Assembly: GCA_036936605.1 (NCBI GenBank)
Contig: JAUPFV010000001.1
Coordinates: forward strand, 117,560,771-117,624,770
Direction: 5' to 3'
Origin: Limnanthes douglasii subsp. nivea
Lineage: Eukaryota > Streptophyta > Magnoliopsida > Brassicales > Limnanthaceae
DNA: 64,000 bases
Position numbers and translations under genes: made by a program. A model generated the notes under the pieces. The model was not told the origin of the DNA and searched no databases. It was given only the letters and a program-made list of their open reading frames with translations. This document shows, piece by piece, positions 35,350-46,045 of this stretch. Position 1 is the first letter of the stretch. Each line of letters opens with the position of its first letter.

Positions 35350-37818
35350 ATGGAAGGCTCGGGGGACGATTTGGTTGATCACTGTGTGGAAAACATGGAG
35401 GCGGATGACTTCCAGGACGACTTGGAATCCGATGGAGAAAGAGGACGACGAGTCGAGAACGCCTTCGACGACTCCGCCCTCTTGGCTCAGAGGAATGAAC
35501 TGCTGTTGAAAATCGAAAGGTTGAAGGCGGAGAAAGAAGCCGTCCTGAGAAATGTTCGATCTGAGGTAAGAAGAGAACCCGTCGAGCAAAGGGAGGAGCG
35601 GGACGTCGAAATTCGTCCCAAGAAAAGAGATGATAAGTATCGGAGGCGTGGGCGACGATCTCCGAGGAGGAGAGAAAAGTACCGGTTGGACTCGGTTACT
35701 TCGAGTGACTACTCACGCTATAGTACTTCCGAATCATCTCCCCGAAAATACCACAGGAGGAAAAAACATGACCAGAGGCGAACTGGTGCCCGAAGGGGGA
35801 GGAGTTCGGAGAGGAAATCCTCGCGGGAGAAGAGTCGTCACGACCGAGTTGCTGATCGTTCTCACGAACAGGCAAAGTGTGTTGGGAAGGATGAGATGGG
35901 CCCGCGAAATTCAGAATGGCAGCAGCAATATACGCTGCCCTCCGCGGAGGGTTCGTACTTCTCAAACAACGATAATTTGAGGTCCAATGTTTATCGTACA
36001 GGGCACAATTGGAGAGCTTCTCCTCTGTCATCGGAGATCTTAGTGGGGAATCTCCCGAAGCACTTTGACATTTCGAAGCTTGAAAAGTTCGATGGGACTC
36101 AGGATCCGGATAATCACATCGAGCAGTTTAAGAATTTTATGATAAACTTCGACGACGATGATAAGCTTTTGTGCAGAGCGTTCTCTCAAACTTTCAAGGG
36201 AGTGGCATCTAAGTGGTACAACAGGCTACCTCAGGGCTCCATTAAGAACTTTGACATGTTCTGGAGCATCTTTAGACAGCACTTCGTTGGAAGCAAGAAG
36301 TTTCGGGCCAACGGAGACACCATAATCTACTGTCGACAAAAAGTGGGGGAGAGCCTAAAAAACTATACCAATCGCTTTGTAAAAACCAAAACAGATATGG
36401 AGTACTGCAAGGATTCGGTCGCGCTTGCGGCGTTCATGATAGGTTTGCTCCCCGGGTTGTTAAAAGACACTGTGGCAGAAAGTCAAGCAATGACCTTCGG
36501 GGCATTGCTAGATCAAGTTGAGAAGAGAATCCTGGTGGAAGAAACCCAAGCCTCGGAGAAAGGTTCCGGAGAGCAATTGGACCATAATCAATTCCAAAGG
36601 ACCGAGCCAAGCACTCAGGTCCCTCGATCAAACGTCCAAGCTAAAAGCACGGGTCAGTATTATCCGAGGCAAAAATCAAACCCGCAGTACTATGGCAACC
36701 AGTCATACCACAATCAAGGGGGAAGATACATGTCGAACAAATGGACTCGACCCGACTATTATGCGGAGTTGACGGAAAATGTCGCTGCAATATTTGATAA
36801 AGCTAAATCTTCGGTCACGTTCAGGAAGCCTTTTTCCATACAAACACTGAGGGAGAGCAGAAGCGTTAACAAATATTGCAAGTATCACGAGGATGTGGGC
36901 CACGATACCAAAGATTGCATAGCCTTAAAGAAGGAGGTGCAGGCTCTCGTCGAGAATGGAATGTTGTTGGAGTATGTCAAGAAACACTCCCAGAAAAACG
37001 CCGTGGTAAAAGCTGTCTCGAAGAACACTGACACAGCCATGGTAATCTCCGAAGAGGTTGACGACTTTGACATCGAGCAAGAGTATTTGGACCCAAAGGT
37101 CGGGAGGAACAATGTAAACTTGGTCGAAGAAGAAATTCCAAGGGGAAAGGTGGATAGTCTTTGTGCATTTTTTGAGTCCTTAGCAATCTTTGGCGGAGAC
37201 ACTATCGCTGGGAATTCGAACAGCTCCCGTAAAAGGCACATGGTGAATTTTACCACCCAGATCGAAGCTGGAGTCTCCGCACAAATGCATCGATCGCCTT
37301 CTCCTATTATTTGTTTCGATGATGATGACATGCGTAATGTTGCAGGCCCTCATGAGGACGCCGTAGTGATCGCGGCGGGCATTGCCGGGGATCAGATTCA
37401 AAAAATCCTCATCGACACAGGAAGCTCTGCGAACATCTTGTTTATGAGCACTTACCGCCGCATTTCTGACCCACCGGTCATCCGAAGATCTGACAGAACG
37501 ATAGTGGGTTTCACTGGTGCCACAGCGGTTGTCGTGGGAGAATTTCAATGTATGGTGGAGTTGGGTCGTGGACCTTTCAAAAAAGAAGTAGAGGTACTCT
37601 TCATTGTGGTTGACGCACCCACCTCATATAATGCTATCATGGGTCGCTCTTGGTTATCTCGGATGCATGGCGTCATCTCCACGGTGCATCAATGTCTAAA
37701 GTATGTTATCGGGAACAATATTGGTACGGTCAGAAGTAGCCAAAAGATAGCACGCAAATGCTACCAAATCGCCCTGTCTTCCAAGGGAGTTCGAGGGGGG
37801 CCCTCTGACTCAGCATAG
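35350..37818 (+). CDS. Element B Gag-protease polyprotein (ends at UAG CAA UUA)
   Basis: 822 residues from ATG 35350 (MEGSGDDLVDHC). N-terminal acidic and coiled region, a strongly basic RS-like region (RRRGRRSPRRREK, RKYHRRKKHDQRR), Gag core HIEQFKNFMINFDDDDKLLCRAFSQTF...SKWYNRLPQGSIKNFDMFW, zinc-knuckle-like CKYHEDVGHDTKDC near residue 510, aspartic protease LIDTGSSANILF with the catalytic Asp at 689. Fully open. The stop at 37816-37818 is GCA-UAG-CAA-UUA, and the pol frame continues without any other stop. An earlier start is possible only with a non-AUG codon. Confidence 0.92.
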   Translation: MEGSGDDLVDHCVENMEADDFQDDLESDGERGRRVENAFDDSALLAQRNELLLKIERLKAEKEAVLRNVRSEVRREPVEQREERDVEIRPKKRDDKYRRRGRRSPRRREKYRLDSVTSSDYSRYSTSESSPRKYHRRKKHDQRRTGARRGRSSERKSSREKSRHDRVADRSHEQAKCVGKDEMGPRNSEWQQQYTLPSAEGSYFSNNDNLRSNVYRTGHNWRASPLSSEILVGNLPKHFDISKLEKFDGTQDPDNHIEQFKNFMINFDDDDKLLCRAFSQTFKGVASKWYNRLPQGSIKNFDMFWSIFRQHFVGSKKFRANGDTIIYCRQKVGESLKNYTNRFVKTKTDMEYCKDSVALAAFMIGLLPGLLKDTVAESQAMTFGALLDQVEKRILVEETQASEKGSGEQLDHNQFQRTEPSTQVPRSNVQAKSTGQYYPRQKSNPQYYGNQSYHNQGGRYMSNKWTRPDYYAELTENVAAIFDKAKSSVTFRKPFSIQTLRESRSVNKYCKYHEDVGHDTKDCIALKKEVQALVENGMLLEYVKKHSQKNAVVKAVSKNTDTAMVISEEVDDFDIEQEYLDPKVGRNNVNLVEEEIPRGKVDSLCAFFESLAIFGGDTIAGNSNSSRKRHMVNFTTQIEAGVSAQMHRSPSPIICFDDDDMRNVAGPHEDAVVIAAGIAGDQIQKILIDTGSSANILFMSTYRRISDPPVIRRSDRTIVGFTGATAVVVGEFQCMVELGRGPFKKEVEVLFIVVDAPTSYNAIMGRSWLSRMHGVISTVHQCLKYVIGNNIGTVRSSQKIARKCYQIALSSKGVRGGPSDSA

Positions 37819-37874
37819 CAATTAAAGGGGCTACCCTCTGAGGTCATACCTTGTGATGATCCGAGGGAGGCCCC
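37816..37874 (+). promoter_or_regulatory. Candidate stop-codon readthrough signal, element B
   Basis: UAG is followed by CAAUUA, an exact CARYYA context as in tobamovirus replicase. Eight nucleotides after the UAG, GGGGC-UA-CCCUC (37827-37838) can pair with GAGGG-AG-GCCCC (37863-37874): two five-pair helices around a 2x2 internal loop, closing a 24-nt loop. Such a stem just downstream is a known stimulator class for readthrough. No experimental evidence here. Confidence 0.6.
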
Positions 37875-40800
37875 CGGATTTCAGGTCCCAGAGGAGGATT
37901 CTGCGACACATGAGTTCGTGGCTAGCAAAGTTCTGAAAATAGGAGTCCATCTCTCTACCGAATTTAAAGGGAAGTTAATTGCTTTTCTATCTGATAAGCT
38001 CGATATGTTCGCTTGGTGTGCGCAGGATGTCACTGGGGTGCCGACGGAGATTATATGTCACCAGCTTGCCTTGCGATCGGAGGTCCGACCAATAGTCCAA
38101 AAAAGGAGGTCTGTCTCCCCGGAAAAGGCCTCAGCAATTTTGTTGGAGGTCGAACGACTTTTAAGCATTGGTCATATTCGTGAGTCGCATTATCCCCTAT
38201 GGGCGTCAAATCCGGTGTTGGTGAGGAAGAAGAACGGCAAGTGGAGAATGTGTATCGACTTCACAGATTTGAACCGCGCTTGTCCTAAGGATCCATTTCC
38301 AGTCCCGCGCATTGATCAGTTAGTAGACTCGACCTCCGGAAATCGGTTGTTATCTTTTATGGATGCTTACTCGGGCTACAATCAAATCCGATTGGCTGCT
38401 AACGATGAGGAGAGCACTTCTTTTATTACCGGGCGGGGTCTATACTGTTACAAGGTCATGCCGTTCGGGTTAAAAAACGCGGGGGCAACTTATCAGCGCC
38501 TGGTTAATAAAACTTTCAAGGAGCAAATTGGGAGGAATATGGAAGCTTATATCGATGATATGTTGGTGAAGAGTGAGAAAGACGACGACCATTTCGCTGA
38601 CCTCACAGAGACATTCCACAACTTGCGAAGGGTCAACCTCAAGCTCAATCCAAAAAAGTGTATTTTTGGAGTACGATCAGATAAATTCCTTGGCTACATG
38701 ATCAGTGAAAGAGGCATTGAGGCGGACCCAGAGCAGTTAAGAGCGTTGATCACCATGAGCCCTCCTCGAAACATTAAAGAGGTACAAATCTTGACAGGGC
38801 GATTGGCTGCCCTAAATCGATTCATTTCCCGCTCATCGGACAAGTGTGCCCCGTTCTTTAAAGTATTGCGGAATGCCAAGCACTTTTGTTGGACCGAAGA
38901 ATGTTCGACGGCATTTCGTCAAATTCAGGAGTATCTAACCTCTCCGGAAGTTCTATCTAAACCCTTAGTGGGGGAGACGTTGATTGTTTACGTAGCGGTA
39001 TCCACGTGTGCTGTCAGTGCAGTTCTCCTCCGAGAAGCTGACTCTCTCCTGAGGCCAATTTATTATGTCAGCAAGAGTTTGCTGGACGCCAAAAAGCGAT
39101 ATCTTACCTCGGAGAAGGTGGCTTTGGCGTTAGTCACAGCAGCGCGAAAGATGAGGCCTTACTTTCAAGCCCATCCAATTGTGGTTCGAACGACGTTTCC
39201 CCTGAAGAGTCTATTACAAAGACCAGATATCTCTGGCAGGATGACTAAGTGGTCCGTAGAGCTGGGAGACTTTGACATAACATTTGAGCCTCGCACAGCG
39301 ATAAAGGCGCAGGTTTTAGCAGATTTTCTGGTTGAATTCCACTCCGACAGGAATGAACAGGAGGTATCTGACATAGTTGCCGAGGAAGAGTGGGTAGTAC
39401 GGACGGATGGGGGGTCGAACGTCTCAGGCTGCGGGGCAGGTGTTCAGTTAATATCCCCGCAAGGGGTCGCTATGTTCCAAGCCATCCGTTTCGGTTTCAA
39501 AGCTACTAATAATGAGGCTGAGTATGAAGCAGCTTTAGCCGGCCTACGCTTAGCTCAGATATGCGGGGCTCGGCGGATAAAGTTGGTCAGTGATTCTCAG
39601 TTGGTAATAAATCAGGTTTCGGGGGAGTCCGAGGCAAGAAAGGAAACACTGATACAATACTTGAAACTGATGAAAGATTTGGCGTCGGGTTTTGAGGACG
39701 TTAAGTTCGAACATGTCCGACGGGAATTGAATGCCGTTCCGGATTCTCTTGCTTCTGCTTCGCGGACAGAAGGTTATCCCTGGGTTTTGGTCCAGACATG
39801 CCCGTCGATCTCAATCGGTAAAGACCATGTGATGAACGTCTCCGAGGAAAATCATGCGATCACACCTGATTGGAGAACAGTCCTCATTGATTTTTTGGCT
39901 CATGACGTTTTGCCCACCGACAAATATGAAGCCAGAAAAGTTAGATTTAAGTCTAATGGTTACATTTTGCTGGACGGGTCGTTATATAAGAAATCTCTGA
40001 GTCGGCCATTACTGAGGTGCTTGAATGGACCCGAGTCACAAATCATCCTCTCCGAGTTGCACGACGGTGAAGGATCCGCTCATTGTGGATATAAAGCTTT
40101 GATACGCAGGGTATTCTTGGCAGGTTATTATTGGCCAACTATTTCGGCTGATGCAAAAGACCTGGTCAAACGTTGTGACACGTGCCAGCGGTATGCTACT
40201 GTAATCCACAAACCAGGAGCATTGATGGAAAGCATCTCAGAGGCAGTTCCTTTTGACAGATGGGGCGTTGACTTGGTCGGACCTCTACCAATGGCTTCTG
40301 GGGGCAGACAGACGATAATTGTGGCTGTTGATTATTTTTCTAAGTGGGTGGAAGCTGAGCCACTCGCGGGAACGAAAGCCAAGGACGTGATCAAATTTTT
40401 TTTGTCTAACATCTGTTGTCGTTTTGGTGTACCATTGCAGATTACAACGGACAATGGACCACAGTTTGATAACAAAGAATTTCAGAGTTTTTGTGTGTCA
40501 AGGGGCATACGACAATGTTTCTCGGCACCATTTCACCCTCAGGCAAATGGCCAGGTGGAGGTAACTAATCGCACCATCCTCGACGGGTTGAGAAAGAACT
40601 TAGAAGGTAAGGCGGGGAAATGGCCCGACTATTTACAGGAGGTGTTGTGGGCATATCGAACGACCCCACAAACAACCACCGCTGTGTCCCCTTTTGCCTT
40701 AGTTTATGGAATGGATGTCGTGGTCCCTCCGGAGATCCTCTTACCTTCACATCGAATAGCAACTTATGACCCGAAGATCAATAAAGATCATAGAGCATTG

Positions 40801-41106
40801 GCTTTAGACTTGGTGGAGGAGAAGAGGCAGCGGGCACAGTTGGCTTCCCTTCACTATCAAACTCTTATGAGGAACCGATATGCATCCAAAGTTAACCATA
40901 GGGACTTTCAGGTAGGAGACAAGGTCCTACCAAAAATTTTCTTACACACTAAGGACAAGAGTTTGGGGAAGCTGGGCCCTAATTGGGAAGGCCCTTATGA
41001 GGTCACCGAAAGGATAAAACCAGGCACTTATCGGTTGAAAGATAAAGACGGACGATATCTCCGCCTGCCTTGGAATATTGAGCATTTAAAGCTGTACCTC
41101 GATTAG
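37819..41106 (+). CDS. Element B Pol: RT, RNase H, second RNase H, integrase
   Basis: 1095 codons without interruption, same frame as gag. RT: RMCIDFTDLNRACPKD, FMDAYSGYNQI, AYIDDMLVKS (Asp residues 246-247 after the UAG). First RNase H: YYVSKSLLDAKKRYLTSEKVALALV. Second, archaeal-type RNase H: RTDGGSNVSGCGAG (Asp 530), NNEAEYEAALAGL. Integrase: HDGEGSAHCG...CDTCQRY zinc region, catalytic D818, D878, E914 (35 residues between the last two). C-terminus ends LPWNIEHLKLYLD; no chromodomain. It copies element RNA and inserts the DNA. All catalytic residues that I can check are present, so the copy looks competent, expressed presumably as a Gag-Pol fusion by readthrough. Confidence 0.93.
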   Translation, partial: QLKGLPSEVIPCDDPREAPGFQVPEEDSATHEFVASKVLKIGVHLSTEFKGKLIAFLSDKLDMFAWCAQDVTGVPTEIICHQLALRSEVRPIVQKRRSVSPEKASAILLEVERLLSIGHIRESHYPLWASNPVLVRKKNGKWRMCIDFTDLNRACPKDPFPVPRIDQLVDSTSGNRLLSFMDAYSGYNQIRLAANDEESTSFITGRGLYCYKVMPFGLKNAGATYQRLVNKTFKEQIGRNMEAYIDDMLVKSEKDDDHFADLTETFHNLRRVNLKLNPKKCIFGVRSDKFLGYMISERGIEADPEQLRALITMSPPRNIKEVQILTGRLAALNRFISRSSDKCAPFFKVLRNAKHFCWTEECSTAFRQIQEYLTSPEVLSKPLVGETLIVYVAVSTCAVSAVLLREADSLLRPIYYVSKSLLDAKKRYLTSEKVALALVTAARKMRPYFQAHPIVVRTTFPLKSLLQRPDISGRMTKWSVELGDFDITFEPRTAIKAQVLADFLVEFHSDRNEQEVSDIVAEEEWVVRTDGGSNVSGCGAGVQLISPQGVAMFQAIRFGFKATNNEAEYEAALAGLRLAQICGARRIKLVSDSQLVINQVSGESEARKETLIQYLKLMKDLASGFEDVKFEHVRRELNAVPDSLASASRTEGYPWVLVQTCPSISIGKDHVMNVSEENHAITPDWRTVLIDFLAHDVLPTDKYEARKVRFKSNGYILLDGSLYKKSLSRPLLRCLNGPESQIILSELHDGEGSAHCGYKALIRRVFLAGYYWPTISADAKDLVKRCDTCQRYATVIHKPGALMESISEAVPFDRWGVDLVGPLPMASGGRQTIIVAVDYFSKWVEAEPLAGTKAKDVIKFFLSNICCRFGVPLQITTDNGPQFDNKEFQSFCVSRGIRQCFSAPFHPQANGQVEVTNRTILDGLRKNLEGKAGKWPDYLQEVLWAYRTTPQTTTAVSPFALVYGMDVVVPPEILLPSHRIATYDPKINKDHRALALDLVEEKRQRAQLASLHYQTLMRNRYASKVNHRDFQVGDKVLPKIFLHTKDKSLGKLGPNWEGPYEVTERIKPGTYRLKDKDGRYLRLPWNIEHLKLYLD

Positions 41107-41262
41107 CAGAGCTCGGAGAAAATGTTGTATTTCTTTTCACTGTCTATGTATCCATCGGGAAAATGTTTGGTGAAGACATACTCTTTCCTACCCTGTTAGG
41201 CACAGGAAGGTTTTAATGAGGTGTTTCGGTGATCCCATTAATACAAAGTTTCTTTGCCTTTA

Positions 41263-41455
41263 ACTATTTTTTGAGTCACAATCACATGTGCCTCGAATTG
41301 TTGTCCCTCACACTATTTTTTGAGTCACAATCACATGTGCCTCGAATTGTTGTCCCTCACACTATTTTTTGAGTCACAATCACATGTGCCTCAAATTGTT
41401 GTCCCTCACACTATTTTTTGAGTCACAGTAACATGTGCCTCGAATTTCCGTTCTT
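41263..41455. repeat. Tandem array 1 in B spacer, 49 bp x 4
   Basis: Units start at 41263, 41312, 41361 and 41410 with ACTATTTTTTGAGTCACA and continue CATGTGCCTCGAATTG. The four units are almost identical, so the array is recent. Confidence 0.9.
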
Positions 41456-41700
41456 CGAACTATTCATCGGGTCATATTAAAGTGTGCCACGATGTTTTGG
41501 GACCTTCGAACTATTCATCAGGTCGCATTAAAGTGTGCCACGATGTTTTGGGACCTTCGAACTATTCATCGGGTCGCATTAAAGTGTGCCACGATGTTTT
41601 GGGACCTTCAAACTATTCTTCGACTTACATTAAGGTGTGCCACGATGATTTAAGACCTTCGAACTATTTTCCGGGTCACTTTAAGGTGTGCATCGAAGCC
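41456..41700. repeat. Tandem array 2 in B spacer, 51 bp x 5
   Basis: Units begin CGAACTATTCATCGGGTC at 41456, 41507 and so on, with GTGTGCCACGATGTTTTGGG inside. The first three are near-identical, the last two more diverged. Because 51 is divisible by three, it makes an open frame of 17-residue repeats that is not a gene. Confidence 0.9.
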
Positions 41701-41782
41701 ACTCTCAGTGATGAATCGAGAATATTTTTTTTTCCTTACAATAATTTTTTTTATTTTTTACTTTTCGGAGACCCTACAAATT

Positions 41783-42020
41783 GTTCGACGGCCAAACAGA
41801 TTGGCATTCGAAGGCCTCATGGCAAGTATAAAACTTGGTAAATTTATCTAAGTAATGATTGTTCGAAGACCAAGCGAGTTGGCATTCGAAGGCCAAATTG
41901 CAAGTATAAAACTTGCTAAATCTATCTAAGTAAAAATTGTTCGAGGGCCAAGTAAGTTGGAGTTCGAAGGCCTAATGATAAATATACAACCTGCTAAATT
42001 TATCTAAGTTAAATTCTGCC
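41783..42020. repeat. Tandem array 3 in B spacer, 78 bp x 3
   Basis: Units begin GTTCGACGGCCAA / GTTCGAAGACCAA / GTTCGAGGGCCAA at 41783, 41861 and 41939, followed by CATTCGAAGGCC and AAGTATAAAACTTG. A degenerate fourth unit may follow to 42080. Confidence 0.85.
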
Positions 42021-42215
42021 GAAGGCGAAAAGAATTAGTGAATTTATCCAAGTGCTCATTGTTCGAAGGGCTAGTGAAATAATAAGTTCGAAGAACAATA
42101 CATTGATGAGTTAAATATCCAAGTACTCATTGGAACAGCACAACAGCTTCCAACCATTACAAAAAGAGGCCTTTTTAGGCCTTACACAAAAAAGAACTAT
42201 CTACAGCAACATTGT

Positions 42216-45200
42216 TCACTCAGCATTTTTTGAGGAATCACTTTCTTCACTTTCTGAGTCTTCACTCTCACTTACAACTATTTGGGGTGGGCGAAGTTCT
42301 GGGGGGACAAGCTTCCAGAAAGGCCCCAGTTCATAGTCAGGGTGATCGGTGAATATTTGGGTCAATAAGCCGGCTCGAGTGGCAGCATCTCGAGCTTGTA
42401 AAGTCATCGAACATGTTGCAGCATAAGCACCTGCACCCTTCTCCTTTGCCTCTTCGATTTCTGCTGGGAAACATCTGATTTTTCTCTCCAATTTATCGCG
42501 CTCTTCGACTACTTTTCGAAGAGACTCAGTACATTGCTCAAATCCATCACAAGCCTTGCGATGCCCTTTCTTGTATTCAGATATCAACAGCTCTTGGGTA
42601 CTGGTTTTCTCCTTGTACAAATCCCTTTCTTGTTGGCAACATCTCTCTAGCATGATCACATAGCTCTCAGAGGCAGAAAGGCGCTCGTACAGGGCGTCAG
42701 CTTGGCCTTCGATCACTGCATACTCTTTCTTGGCCTCCTCGAGTTGAGAGGCAGCCAGTGATGCTTTGAACTTGTAATAATTTTTACGCTTTTCGAGATG
42801 GCGCATCTTCTTTCCTCGATTCACTGAAGTATGTAGCAGCCTTCGCAGATTCATTGAAAACTCATCGTCTAAGGGGACCTCGAAGGAGCTCGAAGGAGAC
42901 CCTAAATCTGCAGAATCGAATTCAGAAAAATTACCACAAGCCACATCAGGGTGAACGAGTAATGGGGGGGTTTGTTCGAGGAGCAGGGATAGGAGCCAGC
43001 CTTGGACTGCCTTCGAGGGAGGCTGGGTGAGATGCCTCAGTCAGAGGAGAGTGCAAAGATTGGTAGGAGGTTTCCTTGGGTGATAGGCCACCCCTGTTTT
43101 CAGCATCAATTGTATCATCTTGGACTTCTCTTTCGAAGTTAGTCCCTTCATTGTTATCAGGAGTTTCCCCTCCCTCAGATTGTTCTTCGATGGGCTCAAG
43201 GAGAATGCCCTTTCCCTTCAAGTCTTTTTTCTTGTTATCTTTCTTTGGTGGAAGGATGGCAGCAGGGGGGGGGGGAGGAGTGGGATTTGTTGAAGCAGCA
43301 ACACTTGATCGAAGGGTTTCAGTTGTTCGAGGGGCTTCAGTTGTTCGAAGGTTACTAGAATTCGAGGCCCCTCCATTCTTCGAAGAGTGTGGCTTTTGAG
43401 TGTTAGTGACTGGTTTGGGATTTGTTGGTTGAGGTGGTACTGCTTCATCTTCTGGCGATTCTTCCAAGTGACTTTGCGACCGAGCGCGTTTGGGTAGGTA
43501 AATTGTCACATCTTGCTGGCTACACCGCTCTAATACCTCCCTTTCCGAAGGCGGCGTCATTAACTTACCCATGCTAAGGCGGTCGAGGGGATTCAGCCTC
43601 CATAGTCGACTCCTTGCCAGATTGTCATCGGTAAAGCACCGCCGAAATCGATTATCCCATTTGTCTTTTGCCCACAGGCGAAGATTGGTGAAAATGGTTG
43701 TAGCCCCCTCGACATACTCTGTGTAGGGTTTTGATATGCCGGTCATAGCTGCAACAAATAACAAAGGATAAGAATGGTTAAACAGAATATGTTGTTCGAA
43801 GCCACAAGCGTCTTCGAGGGTGTCTATTTTTCGCAGACACTTATGAAATTCGAAGGAGTAATAAACTTAGAAAAATGTAGGCTTATAAGTTCCAAATTCA
43901 AACATACATAATGATTCGAGGAGTGTCAAGTTCGGGGAGTAAAAAGTAGAGCTAGTACTTACATTTCATGGTCCACTTCAAGGAGAGCTTATGTGGATTC
44001 GAAGGAATAGCTTCGAAGCCGGTTTCCCAACAACCAGAGAAAAAGAGGAACTATTGCCTCCACTTTTTATCTGCCTCCAAAAGATCTTTCAACACTTTTT
44101 GCCCCCGGTTGAATGTCAAGGAGTAGAAGGGGAAGTAAGGGTTTCAAGCAAGACCAGCAAGACCAATGATTTGTTCTAGTGAAAATTCTTGGCCTGAGAG
44201 CCTTGAGGCCATAATGCAAGCCATTAATGTGAACCACATATTGGGCCCAACCTGTGAGGGACAGAGATCTATTTTCGAGAGGTATTCAATAAAGAAGGGG
44301 TCTAAGGGATACCTTAGCCCCCAGTTCATGATTTCTGTGTAGACCACCACCTCATGGTCCCTCACAGATAAGGGCGTCTCTCCTTCGGAAGGAAATCTGA
44401 TATTGACATATTGAGGGATGCCCCATCGAGCCCTAAGCATTGTTTCCTCTGCCTTCGAAAAATACTTATACTTGATATTGGCAAGGGCCACCATGTGCTT
44501 ATTCTCAATACCCCTAATATTATTGCCGGCAATATTGTCTAACTCCAAGGGCAAAGTGACATCCCCTTTAGACTTTGGAGCAATCCGGCGAGCTTGCTCC
44601 TCGGATATTGTCGAAGAGGACGTTGCACCGTTCGAAGGGCCTGAGGGAAGAATAATGGGCAATTTCTGTCCGAAGGACTTGTTGAGAGGCTTTGTAATTT
44701 GGGGGTCTAAAGTCTGTTCATGTAAGACACGCATGTCTTCGTCGGTAATAAGGGTCCTTGAGGGGGAGAATTGAGTACCATGAATGGTCATGGATGGCGT
44801 GGAGGGCAGACTAGAAACATCTGTTCCATGTCTTTGAGGAGGACTGCCAGCATCACGGTGACGGTCTTGATGTCGAGGAGGACTTCCAGAGTTCTGCTGT
44901 TGATTTTGATTTTGAGGAGAACTTCCAGAAGTCTGTTGCTGATTTTGTCTTCGAGGAGGGCTAGCAGAATCACTTTGGTTCTGGTTTCGAGGAGGACTAG
45001 CTGGGTTTCAAGGAGGACTCCTCGAAGTCCGTCGAGGACTTGAAGATATCTGGGGAGGATGTTCAATATTGGTTGGGGCAGGTGGTTCTCGAATGGTTAG
45101 GGGAGCTTCCTTGGCCCGTTTTCGATCATACGAACCTTTTCTGTCTCTATGAGATTTCTTCCTCTTCGAACCTGATGAATGTTTGTGTGGCCTCTCTTTA

Positions 45201-45400
45201 CCCATTTCTCTAGGAGGGTTTGTTTCGCTGAGTAAGCTTTGGCGAGCTACTTCACGAGGTATAATGGCGGTTGAGTTGTTCGAAGGAGGCCAAGCGCCGA
45301 AGAAGGTTGTAGTCAATGGTGGGGGATGAGGCCTTACGTCTTCACCAGCGGCAACCCTCTCTTCGAACCGTTTACTAATCAACAGCCACTCAGGAATTCG
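42216..45400 (-). pseudogene. Antisense accessory gene of element B, Transposase_28-like, broken
   Basis: Minus strand. N-terminus RIPEWLLISKRFEERVAAGE (first ATG is at 45382 but the matching block begins just upstream, so the original start may be lost), basic region, a PPR.QNQ-type repeat region (45040-44800), HMVALANIKYKYF and WGIPQYVNIRFP, then EIMNWGLRYPLDPFFIEYLSKIDLCPSQVGPNMWFTLMACIMASRLSG. A 214-bp GT-AG intron (43749-43962) is phase 1 and at the same place as in A, C and D. Exon 2 has LWAKDKWDNRFRRCF...SRLWRLNPLDRLSMGKLMTPP, a proline/serine-rich stretch and a coiled coil with acidic end (42216). Lesions: CGA-to-TGA type stops at 45008 and 44144, a CAG-to-TAG type stop near 44053, and a frameshift at a seven-G tract (42964-42970). 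Function unknown. Confidence 0.8.
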
Positions 45401-45474
45401 ACGGGGTTTGTGCGCCAGCTTTATCTCTCTAGAAATAATTGAACAGAAGTTACATTAATGAAGGGAAAGGTTGG

Positions 45475-45482
45475 TATTTATA
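45475..45482 (-). promoter_or_regulatory. TATA box of the B antisense gene
   Basis: Minus-strand TATAAATA, about 80-95 bp before the start of the conserved N-terminal block. Position matches the TATA boxes of the A and D genes. Confidence 0.45.
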
Positions 45483-46030
45483 GAAGATTAATGGGCTTCC
45501 TTGGCAAATGAAGCCCGGGGACATTTTTAGGTTGTTTGCCTAGGGGTATGATGGTCCTTATAAGTGAACAATGTATGGCAACCTAGCTATAGCAGAAGAT
45601 GAAGAGTCTTGTGTCAGAGATTGTCATGGGAAGCGGAAGGGTTTTCTGACAAAAGAATGGGTACCGTTTCCCCAAAAGTATGCTGACGTTGGTATTTGTG
45701 CAGTGACATCATCAATCCTAGCACCATTTTTCGCCTAAGTACATAATTGTCCGACGACCATTTTGCTTAAAATGTTGCAAGGATTGAGGGGGCTACTCGG
45801 TACAATAGAAGTTCGAAGAGGCCTTTTTCAGATATTCGAGGAGGTTTATAAACGGTTCGAAGAGATGGTTTGTCGAAGGGGTTTAGTGGAGCGACCTTTT
45901 GACTGTTCATGGCTTCGACTATGCCAAAGGGTTTTGTGGAGCTACTTTTCGAAGGGTTCATGCAGTTCGAAGGAGGAATAATTTTGACCTGGCAGGAGAA
46001 TTTTTCAGTATTAGCAAAACGATTTTTACT

Positions 46031-46041
46031 AAGACTGGGGG
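46031..46041 (+). other. Polypurine tract of element B
   Basis: AAGACTGGGGG ends four bases before the 3' LTR, the same spacing as in element A. Confidence 0.55.
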
Positions 46042-46045
46042 CTAC

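Noticed and set aside
41435..41841. Open frames of 17-residue repeats (…DVLGPSNYSSG…)
   Set aside because: They are the translation of the 51-bp tandem array in the B spacer; the unit length is divisible by three, so frames stay open by chance.
41263..42020. CRISPR-like regular repeats
   Set aside because: Units are head-to-tail without unique spacers, in a plant retrotransposon spacer.
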